A stretch of DNA of 64,000 nt from Caldifermentibacillus hisashii. Its GTDB lineage: Bacteria; Bacillota; Bacilli; Bacillales; Caldibacillaceae. The notes under the pieces were generated by a model. It saw nothing but the letters and a program-made list of their open reading frames with translations, had not been told where the DNA came from and made no database searches. The position numbers and the translations under genes are program-made. Position 1 is the stretch's first letter. The number at the start of each line of letters is the position of its first letter. The DNA is taken from NCBI RefSeq assembly GCF_027568575.1, contig NZ_JANUVP010000001.1; one strand, 5' to 3'. Of this stretch, positions 8,342-16,661 are shown piece by piece.

Positions 8342-9427
8342 TTGCCGAACTCGATTGAAACACGGGCAAGGGAAATTTTGGAGCACGCCCTTTCTTTACA
8401 TGCAACAGATATTCATATCATCCCCAAATCAAAACATGCTTCCGTTCTATTTCGATTGTCTCATAAACTCATCCCCATAATGACAATCGAACTTGAGGAA
8501 ACGGAAAGATTAATTTCATATATGAAGTTTCAGGCAGCAATGGATATCGGCGAAAAAAGAAAACCACAGAACGGTTCTTTTCAAATAGATATCGGGGGGC
8601 TATCTGTCGGACTTCGATTATCCACTTTGCCTTCCATATTCGCTGAAAGTTTGGTCATCCGTATATTACCACAGGAATCATACATCCCATTTCAACAATT
8701 ATCCTTATTCCCAAAATCACTGAGACTACTGTTAGCCATGTTAAAGTTTTCCCACGGTTTAATCATATTTACAGGACCAACCGGATCGGGCAAAACAACA
8801 ACTTTATATTCTCTTCTCCAACATTCGACAAAATCTCTTGGCAGGAATGTCATCACCTTGGAAGATCCTGTTGAAAAAAATAGTGAAGATTTACTTCAAG
8901 TTCAAGTAAATGAAAAAGCCGGCATTACGTATAATACCGGTTTAAAAGCGATTTTGAGACATGATCCCGATATTATTATGGTCGGCGAAATTCGTGATAG
9001 TGAGACAGCGCATATTGCCATTCGAGCAGCATTAACCGGTCATTTAGTATTGACAACGATGCATACGAAAGATTCAAAAGGTGCATTGTACCGGTTGATC
9101 GAATTTGGTGTTAATTGGCATGAAATTGAACAAACTTTGGTGGCAGTGACGGCCCAAAGATTAGTCGAATTAATTTGTCCTTACTGTTTAGAAGAAGAAT
9201 GTCCTGTCTATTGCAACCAGAATAAAAATAAGCGTACTGCCGTTTATGAAATTTTGTACGGTCGTGCATTAAAGGAAGCACTGTTGGAAATGAAGGGTGA
9301 AGCATTTTCGGCGCGCTATCCGACTTTGGGCCAATTGATTGCAAAAGGAATTGCTCTCGGATTTATCAAGAAAAGTGAGTATGAAAGATGGGTGCATGAT
9401 ATTGAGACAAAGCCGCTGGAAAATTGA
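8342..9427 (+). CDS. comGA: Competence traffic ATPase ComGA
   Basis: ComGA is the cytoplasmic PilB/GspE-type ATPase that powers assembly of the transformation pseudopilus. The 361-residue protein has Walker A (GPTGSGKTTTL), the Asp box (IITLEDPVE-like VITLEDPVEKN), Walker B (DIIMVGEIRDSETA), the His box (TTMHTKDS) and a C-terminal Cys cluster (CPYCLEEECPVYC). It starts at a TTG with GGAAGGTG about nine bases upstream. It is first in the comG operon; comGB overlaps its end. Expression should depend on ComK. Confidence 0.95.
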   Translation: MPNSIETRAREILEHALSLHATDIHIIPKSKHASVLFRLSHKLIPIMTIELEETERLISYMKFQAAMDIGEKRKPQNGSFQIDIGGLSVGLRLSTLPSIFAESLVIRILPQESYIPFQQLSLFPKSLRLLLAMLKFSHGLIIFTGPTGSGKTTTLYSLLQHSTKSLGRNVITLEDPVEKNSEDLLQVQVNEKAGITYNTGLKAILRHDPDIIMVGEIRDSETAHIAIRAALTGHLVLTTMHTKDSKGALYRLIEFGVNWHEIEQTLVAVTAQRLVELICPYCLEEECPVYCNQNKNKRTAVYEILYGRALKEALLEMKGEAFSARYPTLGQLIAKGIALGFIKKSEYERWVHDIETKPLEN

Positions 9428-10433
9428 AGAACAAATTTTGCTGTTAAAAAGACTTGGCATGTTATTGGACGAAGGATATTCCATTAGCGATGCGATCGGC
9501 TTTATTCAAATACAGTTAAAAAAGGATAAACAAAATGAACTGTTGGAAAGCATAGAAAAACTGAAAAACGGTGAAAAGTTTTTTAAAGTTTTGGAGCAAT
9601 TACAATTCCATTCCACTGCTGTTAGTTTCGTATTTTATGGAGAACAAAACGGGAATCTGTCAAAGTCATTACAAACAGCGGGTTTGATCCTTTCAGAGCG
9701 GGAAAGGCGGAAAAAGAAAATTCAAACTTTATTGACTTACCCTATTTTCCTGCTCATTTTAACAGGAGGGATGTTTTTTGTAATCAGTTGGCAGCTGTTG
9801 CCGCAATTTATCCAATTATATCACTCTTTTCAAGCAGAACCGAATGTTTTGTTAAAGTCTTTGTTTTGGATTCGTGAACATCCGTTAATGATAGGTACCG
9901 TTTTATTATTGTTGTTCTCTATCATGATAATTGCCCAATATAGTTATCGCATGCGGAAAACAAGCTTTGAAATTCAGACTGCATTTGGAAAGTTCCCGAT
10001 CTTAGGGAATTTGGTTCAGCTGTGGAACACCTATTATATCGCTTATCATACAAGTCAATTATTGCAATCGGGTTTGTCCTTGTTTCAATCTTTACATTTT
10101 ATCAAGGACGACCCGAAAAAGCCTTATTTAAAAGAAGCGATTGAAAAAATTAATGATGGATTACTCAACGGAGATAGTTTTTCAGCGGCGGTGCAAAAGA
10201 TCCCGTTTTGGAAGAAAGAGTTGGTTACTGTAATCCAACATGGTCAATTAATCAGCAAGCTGGAAGTGGAGTTGGAAGCCTACAGCCAATATTGTTTAGA
10301 GGCCTTTTTTGAAAAGTTGGAGAAAATCATTAAAATCATTCAGCCGCTTATCTTTGGGTTTATCGCTATTTGGATTATCTTGATGTATTTTTCAATCATG
10401 TTACCGTCATTCCAACTAATCAATTATATTTAA
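9396..10433 (+). CDS. comGB: Competence pseudopilus platform protein ComGB
   Basis: ComGB is the polytopic inner-membrane platform (PilC/GspF family) on which the pseudopilus assembles. The protein has two GspF-type cytoplasmic domains, each followed by hydrophobic segments; transmembrane helices are visible near YPIFLLILTGGMFFVISW, LMIGTVLLLLFSIMIIA and the C-terminal FGFIAIWIILMYFSIML. The start is ambiguous: the ATG at 9396 (MILRQSRWKIEEQ) fits the family best, with ATG at 9381 an alternative. Either way it overlaps comGA by about 30-45 bp. Confidence 0.92.
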   Translation: MILRQSRWKIEEQILLLKRLGMLLDEGYSISDAIGFIQIQLKKDKQNELLESIEKLKNGEKFFKVLEQLQFHSTAVSFVFYGEQNGNLSKSLQTAGLILSERERRKKKIQTLLTYPIFLLILTGGMFFVISWQLLPQFIQLYHSFQAEPNVLLKSLFWIREHPLMIGTVLLLLFSIMIIAQYSYRMRKTSFEIQTAFGKFPILGNLVQLWNTYYIAYHTSQLLQSGLSLFQSLHFIKDDPKKPYLKEAIEKINDGLLNGDSFSAAVQKIPFWKKELVTVIQHGQLISKLEVELEAYSQYCLEAFFEKLEKIIKIIQPLIFGFIAIWIILMYFSIMLPSFQLINYI

Positions 10434-10459
10434 AAATTTTGGATGAAGGAGAGATTTTC

Positions 10460-10759
10460 ATGTTGAAAAAAGAATCTGCATTTACGTTAATCGAGATGAT
10501 GATCGTACTGTTCGTCATCACTATTTTACTGCTTATAACCATTCCAAACGTGACAAAACACCAGACAAGTATCAGCAATAAAGGCTGTGAAGGATTAGAA
10601 AATATGGTTCAGGCAGAAATCCAAGCCTATCAAATTGATCATAATAAATTACCTGCTTCTATTGATGACTTGAAAAACGGTTATTTGAAAGAAGACCCGG
10701 TATGTCCGGATGGAAGGAAGATTGTTATCTCTAATGGTGACGCAGTTATCAAAAAGTGA
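10460..10759 (+). CDS. comGC: Major competence pseudopilin ComGC
   Basis: A 99-residue prepilin. It has a short basic leader (MLKKESA), a predicted cleavage before FTLIEMMIVLF with the essential Glu at mature position 5, and a hydrophobic assembly helix (residues about 8-28). C43 and C82 are candidates for the intramolecular disulfide known to stabilise ComGC. GGAGAG lies eight bases before the ATG. The major subunit is expected to be processed by the prepilin peptidase ComC (not in this window). Confidence 0.95.
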   Translation: MLKKESAFTLIEMMIVLFVITILLLITIPNVTKHQTSISNKGCEGLENMVQAEIQAYQIDHNKLPASIDDLKNGYLKEDPVCPDGRKIVISNGDAVIKK

Positions 10760-11237
10760 AGGGAAGATCAATCGGATAAAGACATCGTTGCTAAACAGGC
10801 AATCGAATCAGGCAGGCTTTACACTTGTTGAAGTATTATTAATCCTTTTCATCATCGTCACTATGCTAATGAGTCTGCCCCCCTTATTTCACAGTGTTCA
10901 AAATACCATTAATGAAAAATATTTTTTGCAGCAGTACGAAGAGGATTTGTTTTACGCACAAAGTCTGGCATTGAGCAGAAGAAGGGCTGTCTACTATCAA
11001 TATGATAGCAATAAAAAGATTTATAAAATTACTGACCACCGGGGAAATGTTTATCTGCAAAGACAAGTACCGGATGATGTTGTCATTTCCCACGGGCATC
11101 TGGCAAATTTTCGTTTTGTCGGGGACGGAAATATTAACCGGTTTGGTAATGTTTGGGTTCAAGTGAACGGGAAGAAATATCAAATCTTTATCAGTATCGG
11201 GAGTGGCCGTTTTGAAATTTTTGAAGAAAGTTCTTGA
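10734..11237 (+). CDS. comGD: Competence minor pseudopilin ComGD
   Basis: A minor pseudopilin of about 167 residues with the prepilin motif QAGFTLVEVLLILFIIVT, followed by a globular C-terminal domain. The start is uncertain. The ATG at 10734 overlaps comGC by 26 bp and has only a distant GGAAGG. A TTG at 10788 would give a leader length closer to homologues but also lacks a well-spaced Shine-Dalgarno. Translational coupling to comGC is likely. The 3' end overlaps comGE by 35 bp. Confidence 0.85.
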   Translation: MVTQLSKSEGKINRIKTSLLNRQSNQAGFTLVEVLLILFIIVTMLMSLPPLFHSVQNTINEKYFLQQYEEDLFYAQSLALSRRRAVYYQYDSNKKIYKITDHRGNVYLQRQVPDDVVISHGHLANFRFVGDGNINRFGNVWVQVNGKKYQIFISIGSGRFEIFEESS

Positions 11238-11568
11238 TAAACAAAATGAGGGATCAATCTATCTTGAGATCTTACTTGCCTTTTTCGTTTGGCTTGTAAT
11301 CTTATCAACGGTTATTCCCTCCTTTTTACACTTAACTTTAGCGAGGAAGGAAATCCTTATTGAACATATGGGCAATCAAATTTTATCGAGACAGGTTCAA
11401 AAAGTGATTTATGACCAACCGATTGAAGCATCAATCCAACAGGAGGGGTACCCGGCCGATTACACAGTTGTTCAAGAAAACATGGAGGGGATGAAAGAAA
11501 TTTGTGTTTATTATAAAAGCGTGGAAAACGAGGAGAAACATGTATGCCGAACAATCAATAAACAATGA
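11203..11568 (+). CDS. comGE: Competence minor pseudopilin ComGE
   Basis: A 121-residue minor pseudopilin identified by position and by its N-terminal hydrophobic helix. The prepilin motif is divergent: NEGSIYLEILLAFFVW keeps the Glu at the fifth position after the presumed cleavage site but lacks the usual G-F-T-L. Two cysteines occur near the C-terminus (EICVYYKSV, HVCRT). The assigned GTG start at 11203 overlaps comGD by 35 bp and has a weak ribosome-binding site, so the exact start is uncertain. Confidence 0.8.
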   Translation: MAVLKFLKKVLDKQNEGSIYLEILLAFFVWLVILSTVIPSFLHLTLARKEILIEHMGNQILSRQVQKVIYDQPIEASIQQEGYPADYTVVQENMEGMKEICVYYKSVENEEKHVCRTINKQ

Positions 11569-12004
11569 AAAAGGTTATACTTTGGTAGAAATGTTGCTTA
11601 GTTTGGCCATATTTTCTTTAATTATTGTCTATTTGACGAATATGGTCCCGTTGTTACGTTATCATACTTATTCAAGTGAGATAGCGGATCAAATGCAATG
11701 GGAAATGTTTATGAATCAAGCCAAACGGGAAATTCGGCAAAGTGATGAAATCTTTTTGACCGCAAGCTACAATAGAATTTTATTTTGGAAAGATGGAACC
11801 AATACGCTATATGAACGGTATGGAAATCGAATTAGGAGGCGAGTCGACGGGATGGGGCACCAATTAATCTTATTTCGTATCAGGAGATTTGACTATGATC
11901 AAATACCACATGGGATTAAATTCATCGTTACACACGAAAACGGTAAAATTTATGAAGAAGAAATTTATTTGCCACGGGAAATTCCGATCACTAATAATAA
12001 ATAA
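11540..12004 (+). CDS. comGF: Competence minor pseudopilin ComGF
   Basis: A 154-residue ComGF. The leader ends in NEKG, followed by YTLVEMLLSLAIFSLIIVY, a canonical prepilin helix with Glu at mature position 5. The C-terminal region (DQMQWEMFMNQAKREI, TLYERYGNRIRRR) matches the ComGF pattern. I chose the ATG at 11540 because GAGGAG sits about six bases upstream, within the end of comGE; this gives a 29-bp overlap. Confidence 0.88.
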   Translation: MYAEQSINNEKGYTLVEMLLSLAIFSLIIVYLTNMVPLLRYHTYSSEIADQMQWEMFMNQAKREIRQSDEIFLTASYNRILFWKDGTNTLYERYGNRIRRRVDGMGHQLILFRIRRFDYDQIPHGIKFIVTHENGKIYEEEIYLPREIPITNNK

Positions 12005-12425
12005 AAATGGTTTCATCCTCCCTTTTACCTTGTTTTTGTTTTTTCTTTTTTCTACGATATTGCTTCACTCGACGACAAAATATGTTGTTGAAAAACAAGT
12101 TTTTGATAATTTTCATATCACTTATGAGTTGGAAACATTATTGTTAATGGCCTATCAAGATGTCGAAAAGGCATATGAGAGCGAGAATTTTTCCAATTCC
12201 GGCAAATTGGAATACGATGTTGGCTATGTTTTGTATCGGGTAAAAGAAGAAAAGGAAAACGGGCTATTGGTTTCCTTCGAATGTTACACGGATGATGAAG
12301 GAGAATTGTTTATGGATTTGATGTTAGATAAAAAAACGGAGGAAGTTGCCCCGGAACCAGAACCGGCTGAGCAAGACCAAGACACGGAATTTCCTGAAAA
12401 TGGGAACCTTATTGACCCTAAGTGA
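11952..12425 (+). CDS. comGG: Competence minor pseudopilin ComGG
   Basis: Last gene of the comG operon, a protein of about 157 residues from the ATG at 11952. Its prepilin-like start KNGFILPFTLFLFFLF has no Glu at the fifth mature position (Phe instead), as is typical of this GspK-like tip subunit. The C-terminus is unusually acidic and proline-rich (EEVAPEPEPAEQDQDTEFPE). It overlaps comGF by 53 bp. No convincing Shine-Dalgarno is visible, so coupling or an upstream start is possible. Confidence 0.8.
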   Translation: MKKKFICHGKFRSLIINKNGFILPFTLFLFFLFSTILLHSTTKYVVEKQVFDNFHITYELETLLLMAYQDVEKAYESENFSNSGKLEYDVGYVLYRVKEEKENGLLVSFECYTDDEGELFMDLMLDKKTEEVAPEPEPAEQDQDTEFPENGNLIDPK

Positions 12426-12522
12426 AGCGATAACGCCAATGGATTTTTTGCATTCCTGTTTATAGACTTCATTATTTGGATAACCTAATAGTAAAAGAGG
12501 AATGGACAAGGATGCGGGTGGA

Positions 12523-12708
12523 ATGAAATCAGATGACTATATTCGTTTTTTGACCAAAACAGTTGTTACCCATTTCGAAACACCGAAAGAGGAAAGAAAT
12601 AAACGGAAACTAGAAAAAAAGATGCAAAAGGAGCCGTTCGTCTATAAATGGTTCGGAATCTTCCCTTATATGGTGAAAATCGGATTCAAAAAGATTAAAA
12701 AACGGTAA
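12523..12708 (+). CDS. yqzE: YqzE family protein
   Basis: A 61-residue basic protein, MKSDDYIRFLTKTVVTHF at the start, with TPKEERNKRKLEKK and a C-terminal KWFGIFPYMVKIGFKKIKKR segment. It matches YqzE, which follows comGG in B. subtilis. I chose the ATG at 12523 because AAGGA lies ten bases upstream; the in-frame ATG at 12502 abuts its only purine-rich stretch. Function unknown; the short hydrophobic C-terminus may associate with the membrane. Confidence 0.85.
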   Translation: MKSDDYIRFLTKTVVTHFETPKEERNKRKLEKKMQKEPFVYKWFGIFPYMVKIGFKKIKKR

Positions 12709-12740
12709 AGAAAACTCGGGCATGGGTCCGAGTTTTCTTT
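12707..12740. terminator. Bidirectional terminator between yqzE and yqgU
   Basis: GAAAACTCGG and TCCGAGTTTTC form a stem of about 10 bp, flanked by A and T runs on both sides. It begins at the yqzE stop and reaches the yqgU stop, serving both convergent genes. Confidence 0.85.
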
Positions 12741-13863
12741 ATTCAAATTCAATAACGGAAGCCATTTTTTTCTCATTTATAAAAATAATATGTTCATATA
12801 AGTTTCCTGTTAAACAGCTTTTTCCTTTTGGTGAACATAGCAGTGGTGCACTTTCAACAGACTTAAGAATGACTTCTTCTTTGCCACTCTTAATATTCCG
12901 TTTGACCAGCCGAAATCCGTCATTATAAAGATCCGCCTCCCCGCTTTTCTTCGGTTCAATAATAAAAAAATTCTTACCGGCCAAATCATAGGTTGGGATA
13001 ACCCACCCGGAAAAATCGGTTAAATGCGGGATTTCAAAAGAATACAGTGGTTGAAGCTCATGATCATAAAAATGAAATATCGCTTTCGATGGATCTTTAT
13101 CACTCGGGGCAATGGCTAATAGGAAATTTTTCCACCCATCAATATAGTAAAATTTTTCTTCGTTTTTTACATGTTTTTCATTGCCATTTTCATAAATGGT
13201 TAGGGGCGCGGTAATCATCGGTTCATCATTGCCCCAATCCAAATATAGAAATCTTGATTGCTTAAGCCAGACCGCAAACGGTTGGGAAAGGTTCATCTCT
13301 TGAAGGGAACGCTTTTCTATGTCGATTAAATAGGAACGAAATGACCAATCTTCATAAAAAGCACTGACAAGTATTTTCGTTTCATCATACCCATTCCACT
13401 CATAATGAACTTCTTTTGACTCAATTTCTTCTTGAAACACGATTTGTTGACTGGGAAGCCGGATGACAGTCAGAAGTGCTTTATAGGCCGTTGAGGCTGA
13501 ATGAATCAGAAGATATTCTCTGGACGGGCTCAATTGTGCAGAAACAATCGGTTCATCACTAACATAGACTTCTTTTTTAACTCCGGATAGTAAGTCATAT
13601 GCTGAAACGATTGACCGGCTATTTTTCCTCTCGACAAATAACAGCGTTTCGTCTGTCTCCCAATCAATGATAAATTGAAAATCCGCTTCCTTCACTTTTA
13701 ATGGGACAATTGATTGTGAATTTAGTCCCTTGCCATTTACTGTTTGATTTGCGGCCGATTTTTCTGAATCAAGTTTGGACAGTGATGGTTTATTTAATTC
13801 TTCTGTTTCACAGCCGGAAAGTAACAGGACAAAAAAGATAAGAACAGACAGCCATTTCCCCAT
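12739..13863 (-). CDS. yqgU: YqgU-like lipoprotein
   Basis: A 374-residue secreted lipoprotein. The signal peptide (MGKWLSVLIFFVLLLSGC) ends in a lipobox, LLSGC, with Cys as the predicted mature N-terminus. The mature part alternates short strands and D/G turns (WETDETLLFVERKN, SPSREYLLIHSAS), typical of a beta-propeller-like fold, and carries two further Cys near the C-terminus (LLCSPKGKSCL). It matches B. subtilis YqgU by position next to yqgT and by character. Function unknown. AGAAGGTG precedes the ATG. Confidence 0.8.
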   Translation of the reverse strand: MGKWLSVLIFFVLLLSGCETEELNKPSLSKLDSEKSAANQTVNGKGLNSQSIVPLKVKEADFQFIIDWETDETLLFVERKNSRSIVSAYDLLSGVKKEVYVSDEPIVSAQLSPSREYLLIHSASTAYKALLTVIRLPSQQIVFQEEIESKEVHYEWNGYDETKILVSAFYEDWSFRSYLIDIEKRSLQEMNLSQPFAVWLKQSRFLYLDWGNDEPMITAPLTIYENGNEKHVKNEEKFYYIDGWKNFLLAIAPSDKDPSKAIFHFYDHELQPLYSFEIPHLTDFSGWVIPTYDLAGKNFFIIEPKKSGEADLYNDGFRLVKRNIKSGKEEVILKSVESAPLLCSPKGKSCLTGNLYEHIIFINEKKMASVIEFE

Positions 13864-14030
13864 CAGATTTCACCTTCTCAATAAATAATGCGCACGTTTT
13901 TCAGGATATTGCCCCCACTATTGAAGTTTCCCTTTATAAGACGTATGAAAAAGCGAAATGTTTCATTTTTATTAAAATTTTTTTAAAAAAAGATGACAAA
14001 AAAAGGGGAATGCGGCAACAGCACTATTGT

Positions 14031-15218
14031 TCAACTGTTTAATGTCACTAAAAATACATTCAACATTTCTTCGTATATTTGCGGAAACTGTGAAACCGGC
14101 AGAGGATTAACACCTAACCCAAGTTCGAACGTAAAACCCGGCTTTTGATAAGCATGGACAAACCAATCTCGAAAACCTGCATGGCTGTCAATATAACGAA
14201 CGGATTTATAACCGCTTACTTTTTCATATTCTCTTGCCAATCGCTCTGATTCGACAGGTTCTACACCTTCATATCCCCAGTAAAATTCCCTGCCCTGGGT
14301 ATGGAAAGCTAAAACACGTGAAAATTGTTTTTTTTCAACAAGCCGAGCCATAGCCACCGCTTCCGGTTCGGAAAGTGGAATTTCACCCGGATAGTCCCTT
14401 GGCGCCGGACTTTTCGGTTCTTTACGTTCTTTTTCTATTTCCCAATTGGCCGGAAATTGATTATTCAAATCAACCCCCCGAATATTCGCCTTCCACCCGG
14501 AAAAATCAGGGGAACCGGAATTTAATGCAAGAATTTCTTCTTTTTTTTCAGCCGGCGGACCTTGAAGAACAAGATTCACGCCATCCGGATTTACCATCGG
14601 GACAATTGACAACGTATTTTTATGATAAAGCGGCAGTGCATGTATACCATTAAGCATGTTTTCATTTGTTAATGCAAGGAAAAATGTATTCACCAATTTC
14701 ATTAACACAGGGGTCGTAATCCATTCATTAGCATGGAAAGAAGCGTTTACATGAATATTTCGTTTTCCTCTTCCTATTTCCAACTCATATATGGGATTTC
14801 CAAGTACACTTTCACCGATGGTATTTACCTTGAGAAACGGATATAGACAAAGCAATGTTTCAATATCACGTTGTAAATGGGTGAAATCATAGGTTTGAAT
14901 ATCATTGATGACAGGTTCGGTCACTCTTTTTGGCAATTTTACCGATTGTCCTAAAGCAAGATGATCGGGATGGACACCGGGATTTAATAATAAGAGCGCC
15001 TCGACAGGCATTTTACTCATTTTTGCCAATCGAAAAAACGTGTCACCCGGTTGGATTACATATGTCTCTTCCATAAATCCCGGTATTTCTACTTCCATCC
15101 CAACATCTAAAAAATTGGATGCAATATGCCGGTTGGAATCTTCAATTAATTGAATTGGAATATGAAACAACCGGCTATATAACCAAAATGAATCACCATG
15201 CCGCACACGTACTCTCAT
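14031..15218 (-). CDS. yqgT: Gamma-D-glutamyl-L-diamino acid endopeptidase-like peptidase YqgT
   Basis: A 395-residue protein with two N-terminal LysM-like repeats (residues about 1-45 and 50-95; YVIQPGDTFFRLAK) and a C-terminal M14 zinc carboxypeptidase domain. Zinc ligands are the HxxE of ASFHANEW and the later His of LAFHTQGRE; FTFELGLG supplies the catalytic Glu. Enzymes of this type cleave the gamma-D-Glu to diaminopimelate bond in peptidoglycan stem peptides. No signal peptide is visible, as in spore- or mother-cell-associated relatives. AAAGGGGG precedes the ATG. Its neighbours are yqgU and glcK, as in B. subtilis. Confidence 0.88.
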   Translation of the reverse strand: MRVRVRHGDSFWLYSRLFHIPIQLIEDSNRHIASNFLDVGMEVEIPGFMEETYVIQPGDTFFRLAKMSKMPVEALLLLNPGVHPDHLALGQSVKLPKRVTEPVINDIQTYDFTHLQRDIETLLCLYPFLKVNTIGESVLGNPIYELEIGRGKRNIHVNASFHANEWITTPVLMKLVNTFFLALTNENMLNGIHALPLYHKNTLSIVPMVNPDGVNLVLQGPPAEKKEEILALNSGSPDFSGWKANIRGVDLNNQFPANWEIEKERKEPKSPAPRDYPGEIPLSEPEAVAMARLVEKKQFSRVLAFHTQGREFYWGYEGVEPVESERLAREYEKVSGYKSVRYIDSHAGFRDWFVHAYQKPGFTFELGLGVNPLPVSQFPQIYEEMLNVFLVTLNS

Positions 15219-15296
15219 TCATATCCCCCTTTGTTCCAACACTTTATTGTCATCTTCATTGTATGAAATGTTTATCCCAGTGTGTCAAACAAGAGA

Positions 15297-15389
15297 GGAA
15301 TAGCATAAACAATGTTAACTGTTTTGTGGTTATTCTTTTAACGTTGACACCATCAATTTCTGGAATAGCATAAACAGTTAACTGTTTTG
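15297..15389. repeat. Direct repeat overlapping the glcK 3' end
   Basis: GGAATAGCATAAACAATGTTAACTGTTTTG at 15297-15326 is repeated at 15362-15389 with a two-base deletion, a spacing of 65 bp. The second copy includes the glcK stop codon and last codons, so the first looks like a decayed tandem duplicate of the gene's 3' end. Confidence 0.7.
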
Positions 15390-16337
15390 CTTGACCAAAT
15401 AACCGGCTCCAATAATCCCGGCATCATTACCTAATTCAGCAAGCAAAATCTTTGTATCGGTACCGGTTGGTGGAAAAGCAAATTTCCGGTAATAGGTATT
15501 AACCGGTTCCAATAACTTGTTTCCGGCCTTTGAAACACCGCCACCGATAATAATTGCCTCGGGATTCAAAATCGCACTTAACGTACTCAAGGCATAACCT
15601 AAATAATAACCGACACGATCGACTATCTCCCCGGCAATCTCATCTTCATGAACAGCATCAAAAATATCTTTGGAAGTTAGTTTCCCTTTTTCTTTTAAGA
15701 CAGTAGTTAAAATCGTTTCTTTTTCCAAGCTTTCAATTCTTTGCATAGCTAAATTGACAACACCGGTAGCTGAGGCAACGGTTTCTAAACAGCCGGTTTT
15801 TCCACAATTACATTGAAAACCATGTTCAAGTTGTACTGTCATATGGCCAATTTCTCCCCCGCCACCGGTCGTGCCGCCAACAATATGACCGTCAATAATG
15901 ACACCGCCACCGACACCGGTACCAAGAGTAATAGCGACAATATCCTTTAATCCTTTACCTGCTCCCAGCCAGAGCTCGCCCAATGCAGCACAATTCGCAT
16001 CATTTTCGACATATGCCGGTAACGAGAAGGTCTTTTCCAGTTCAGCTTTTAAAGGATAATTTTCCCAACCAATATTAACTGCCCGGGTTATTCGCCCGTC
16101 CTTCAATACCGGTCCGGGAGCACCCATTCCGATACCAAAAAATTGGTCCGGTTTGATGTTTAACTCATTGATATTCTTATTAAAAGAATAATAGATTTCT
16201 TCAACAATGAACTTACCATTTTCCGCTTTGTTTGTCGGTATTTCCCATTTTTCCAATATTTTTCCATCTGTTTTCAAGATTGCAACCTTTGATGAAGTTC
16301 CGCCTAAATCAATGCTGAAAATAAATTCCTTTTCCAT
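15378..16337 (-). CDS. glcK: Glucokinase (ROK family)
   Basis: A 319-residue ROK-family ATP-dependent glucokinase that phosphorylates intracellular glucose to glucose-6-phosphate. It shows the N-terminal phosphate motif (IDLGGTSSKVAIL), the catalytic Asp in ENDANCAALGE, the ROK zinc motif (CNCGKTGCLETVAS) and an ATP-binding IIGGGVSKAG. AAAAGGTGATTGT precedes the ATG. yqgQ ends four bases upstream, so the two are co-transcribed. Length is normal. Confidence 0.95.
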   Translation of the reverse strand: MEKEFIFSIDLGGTSSKVAILKTDGKILEKWEIPTNKAENGKFIVEEIYYSFNKNINELNIKPDQFFGIGMGAPGPVLKDGRITRAVNIGWENYPLKAELEKTFSLPAYVENDANCAALGELWLGAGKGLKDIVAITLGTGVGGGVIIDGHIVGGTTGGGGEIGHMTVQLEHGFQCNCGKTGCLETVASATGVVNLAMQRIESLEKETILTTVLKEKGKLTSKDIFDAVHEDEIAGEIVDRVGYYLGYALSTLSAILNPEAIIIGGGVSKAGNKLLEPVNTYYRKFAFPPTGTDTKILLAELGNDAGIIGAGYLVKQNS

Positions 16338-16341
16338 ACAA

Positions 16342-16551
16342 TCACCTTTTCTTTTTCTTATCTATTTCTTTTTGTATTTCTTGTCGTAACAATAATAATG
16401 CCATTTGGTAATCTTTTATATCAATTAATTGCGAGCGAAACAATTCTGTCACTTCTGATTCCATCAATTGTAAATCAGCTAACCGATCGCCGACATATAT
16501 AATTGTACCAAACTGTTTCAATAATTGTTGAATATCATAAATTGTTTTCAA
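16342..16551 (-). CDS. yqgQ: YqgQ family small protein
   Basis: A 69-residue protein beginning M(TTG)KTIYDIQQLLKQFGTIIY, with GDRLADLQLMESEV and a lysine-rich C-terminus. It matches YqgQ, a small helical protein of unknown function that precedes glcK in Bacillus. I chose the TTG at 16551 because GGGTGG lies eight bases upstream and homologues begin at this position; a GTG four codons earlier lacks spacing. Confidence 0.85.
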   Translation of the reverse strand: MKTIYDIQQLLKQFGTIIYVGDRLADLQLMESEVTELFRSQLIDIKDYQMALLLLRQEIQKEIDKKKKR

Positions 16552-16614
16552 CTCTTCTACCACCCTTTAATCAAAACAAGTTCTCCCCTCTCATTATAAA
16601 CAAAAAATGATCAT

Positions 16615-16643
16615 AAAAAAACTGCTTCTTCAGCAGCTTTTTT
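16615..16643 (-). terminator. Intrinsic terminator after the GerA-family gene
   Basis: AAAAA(A)CTGC pairs with GCAG(C)TTTTT around TTCTTCA, with A and T tracts on both flanks, 19 bp past the germination gene's stop. Confidence 0.75.
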
Positions 16644-16661
16644 AACAATTGGTTACGGAAA

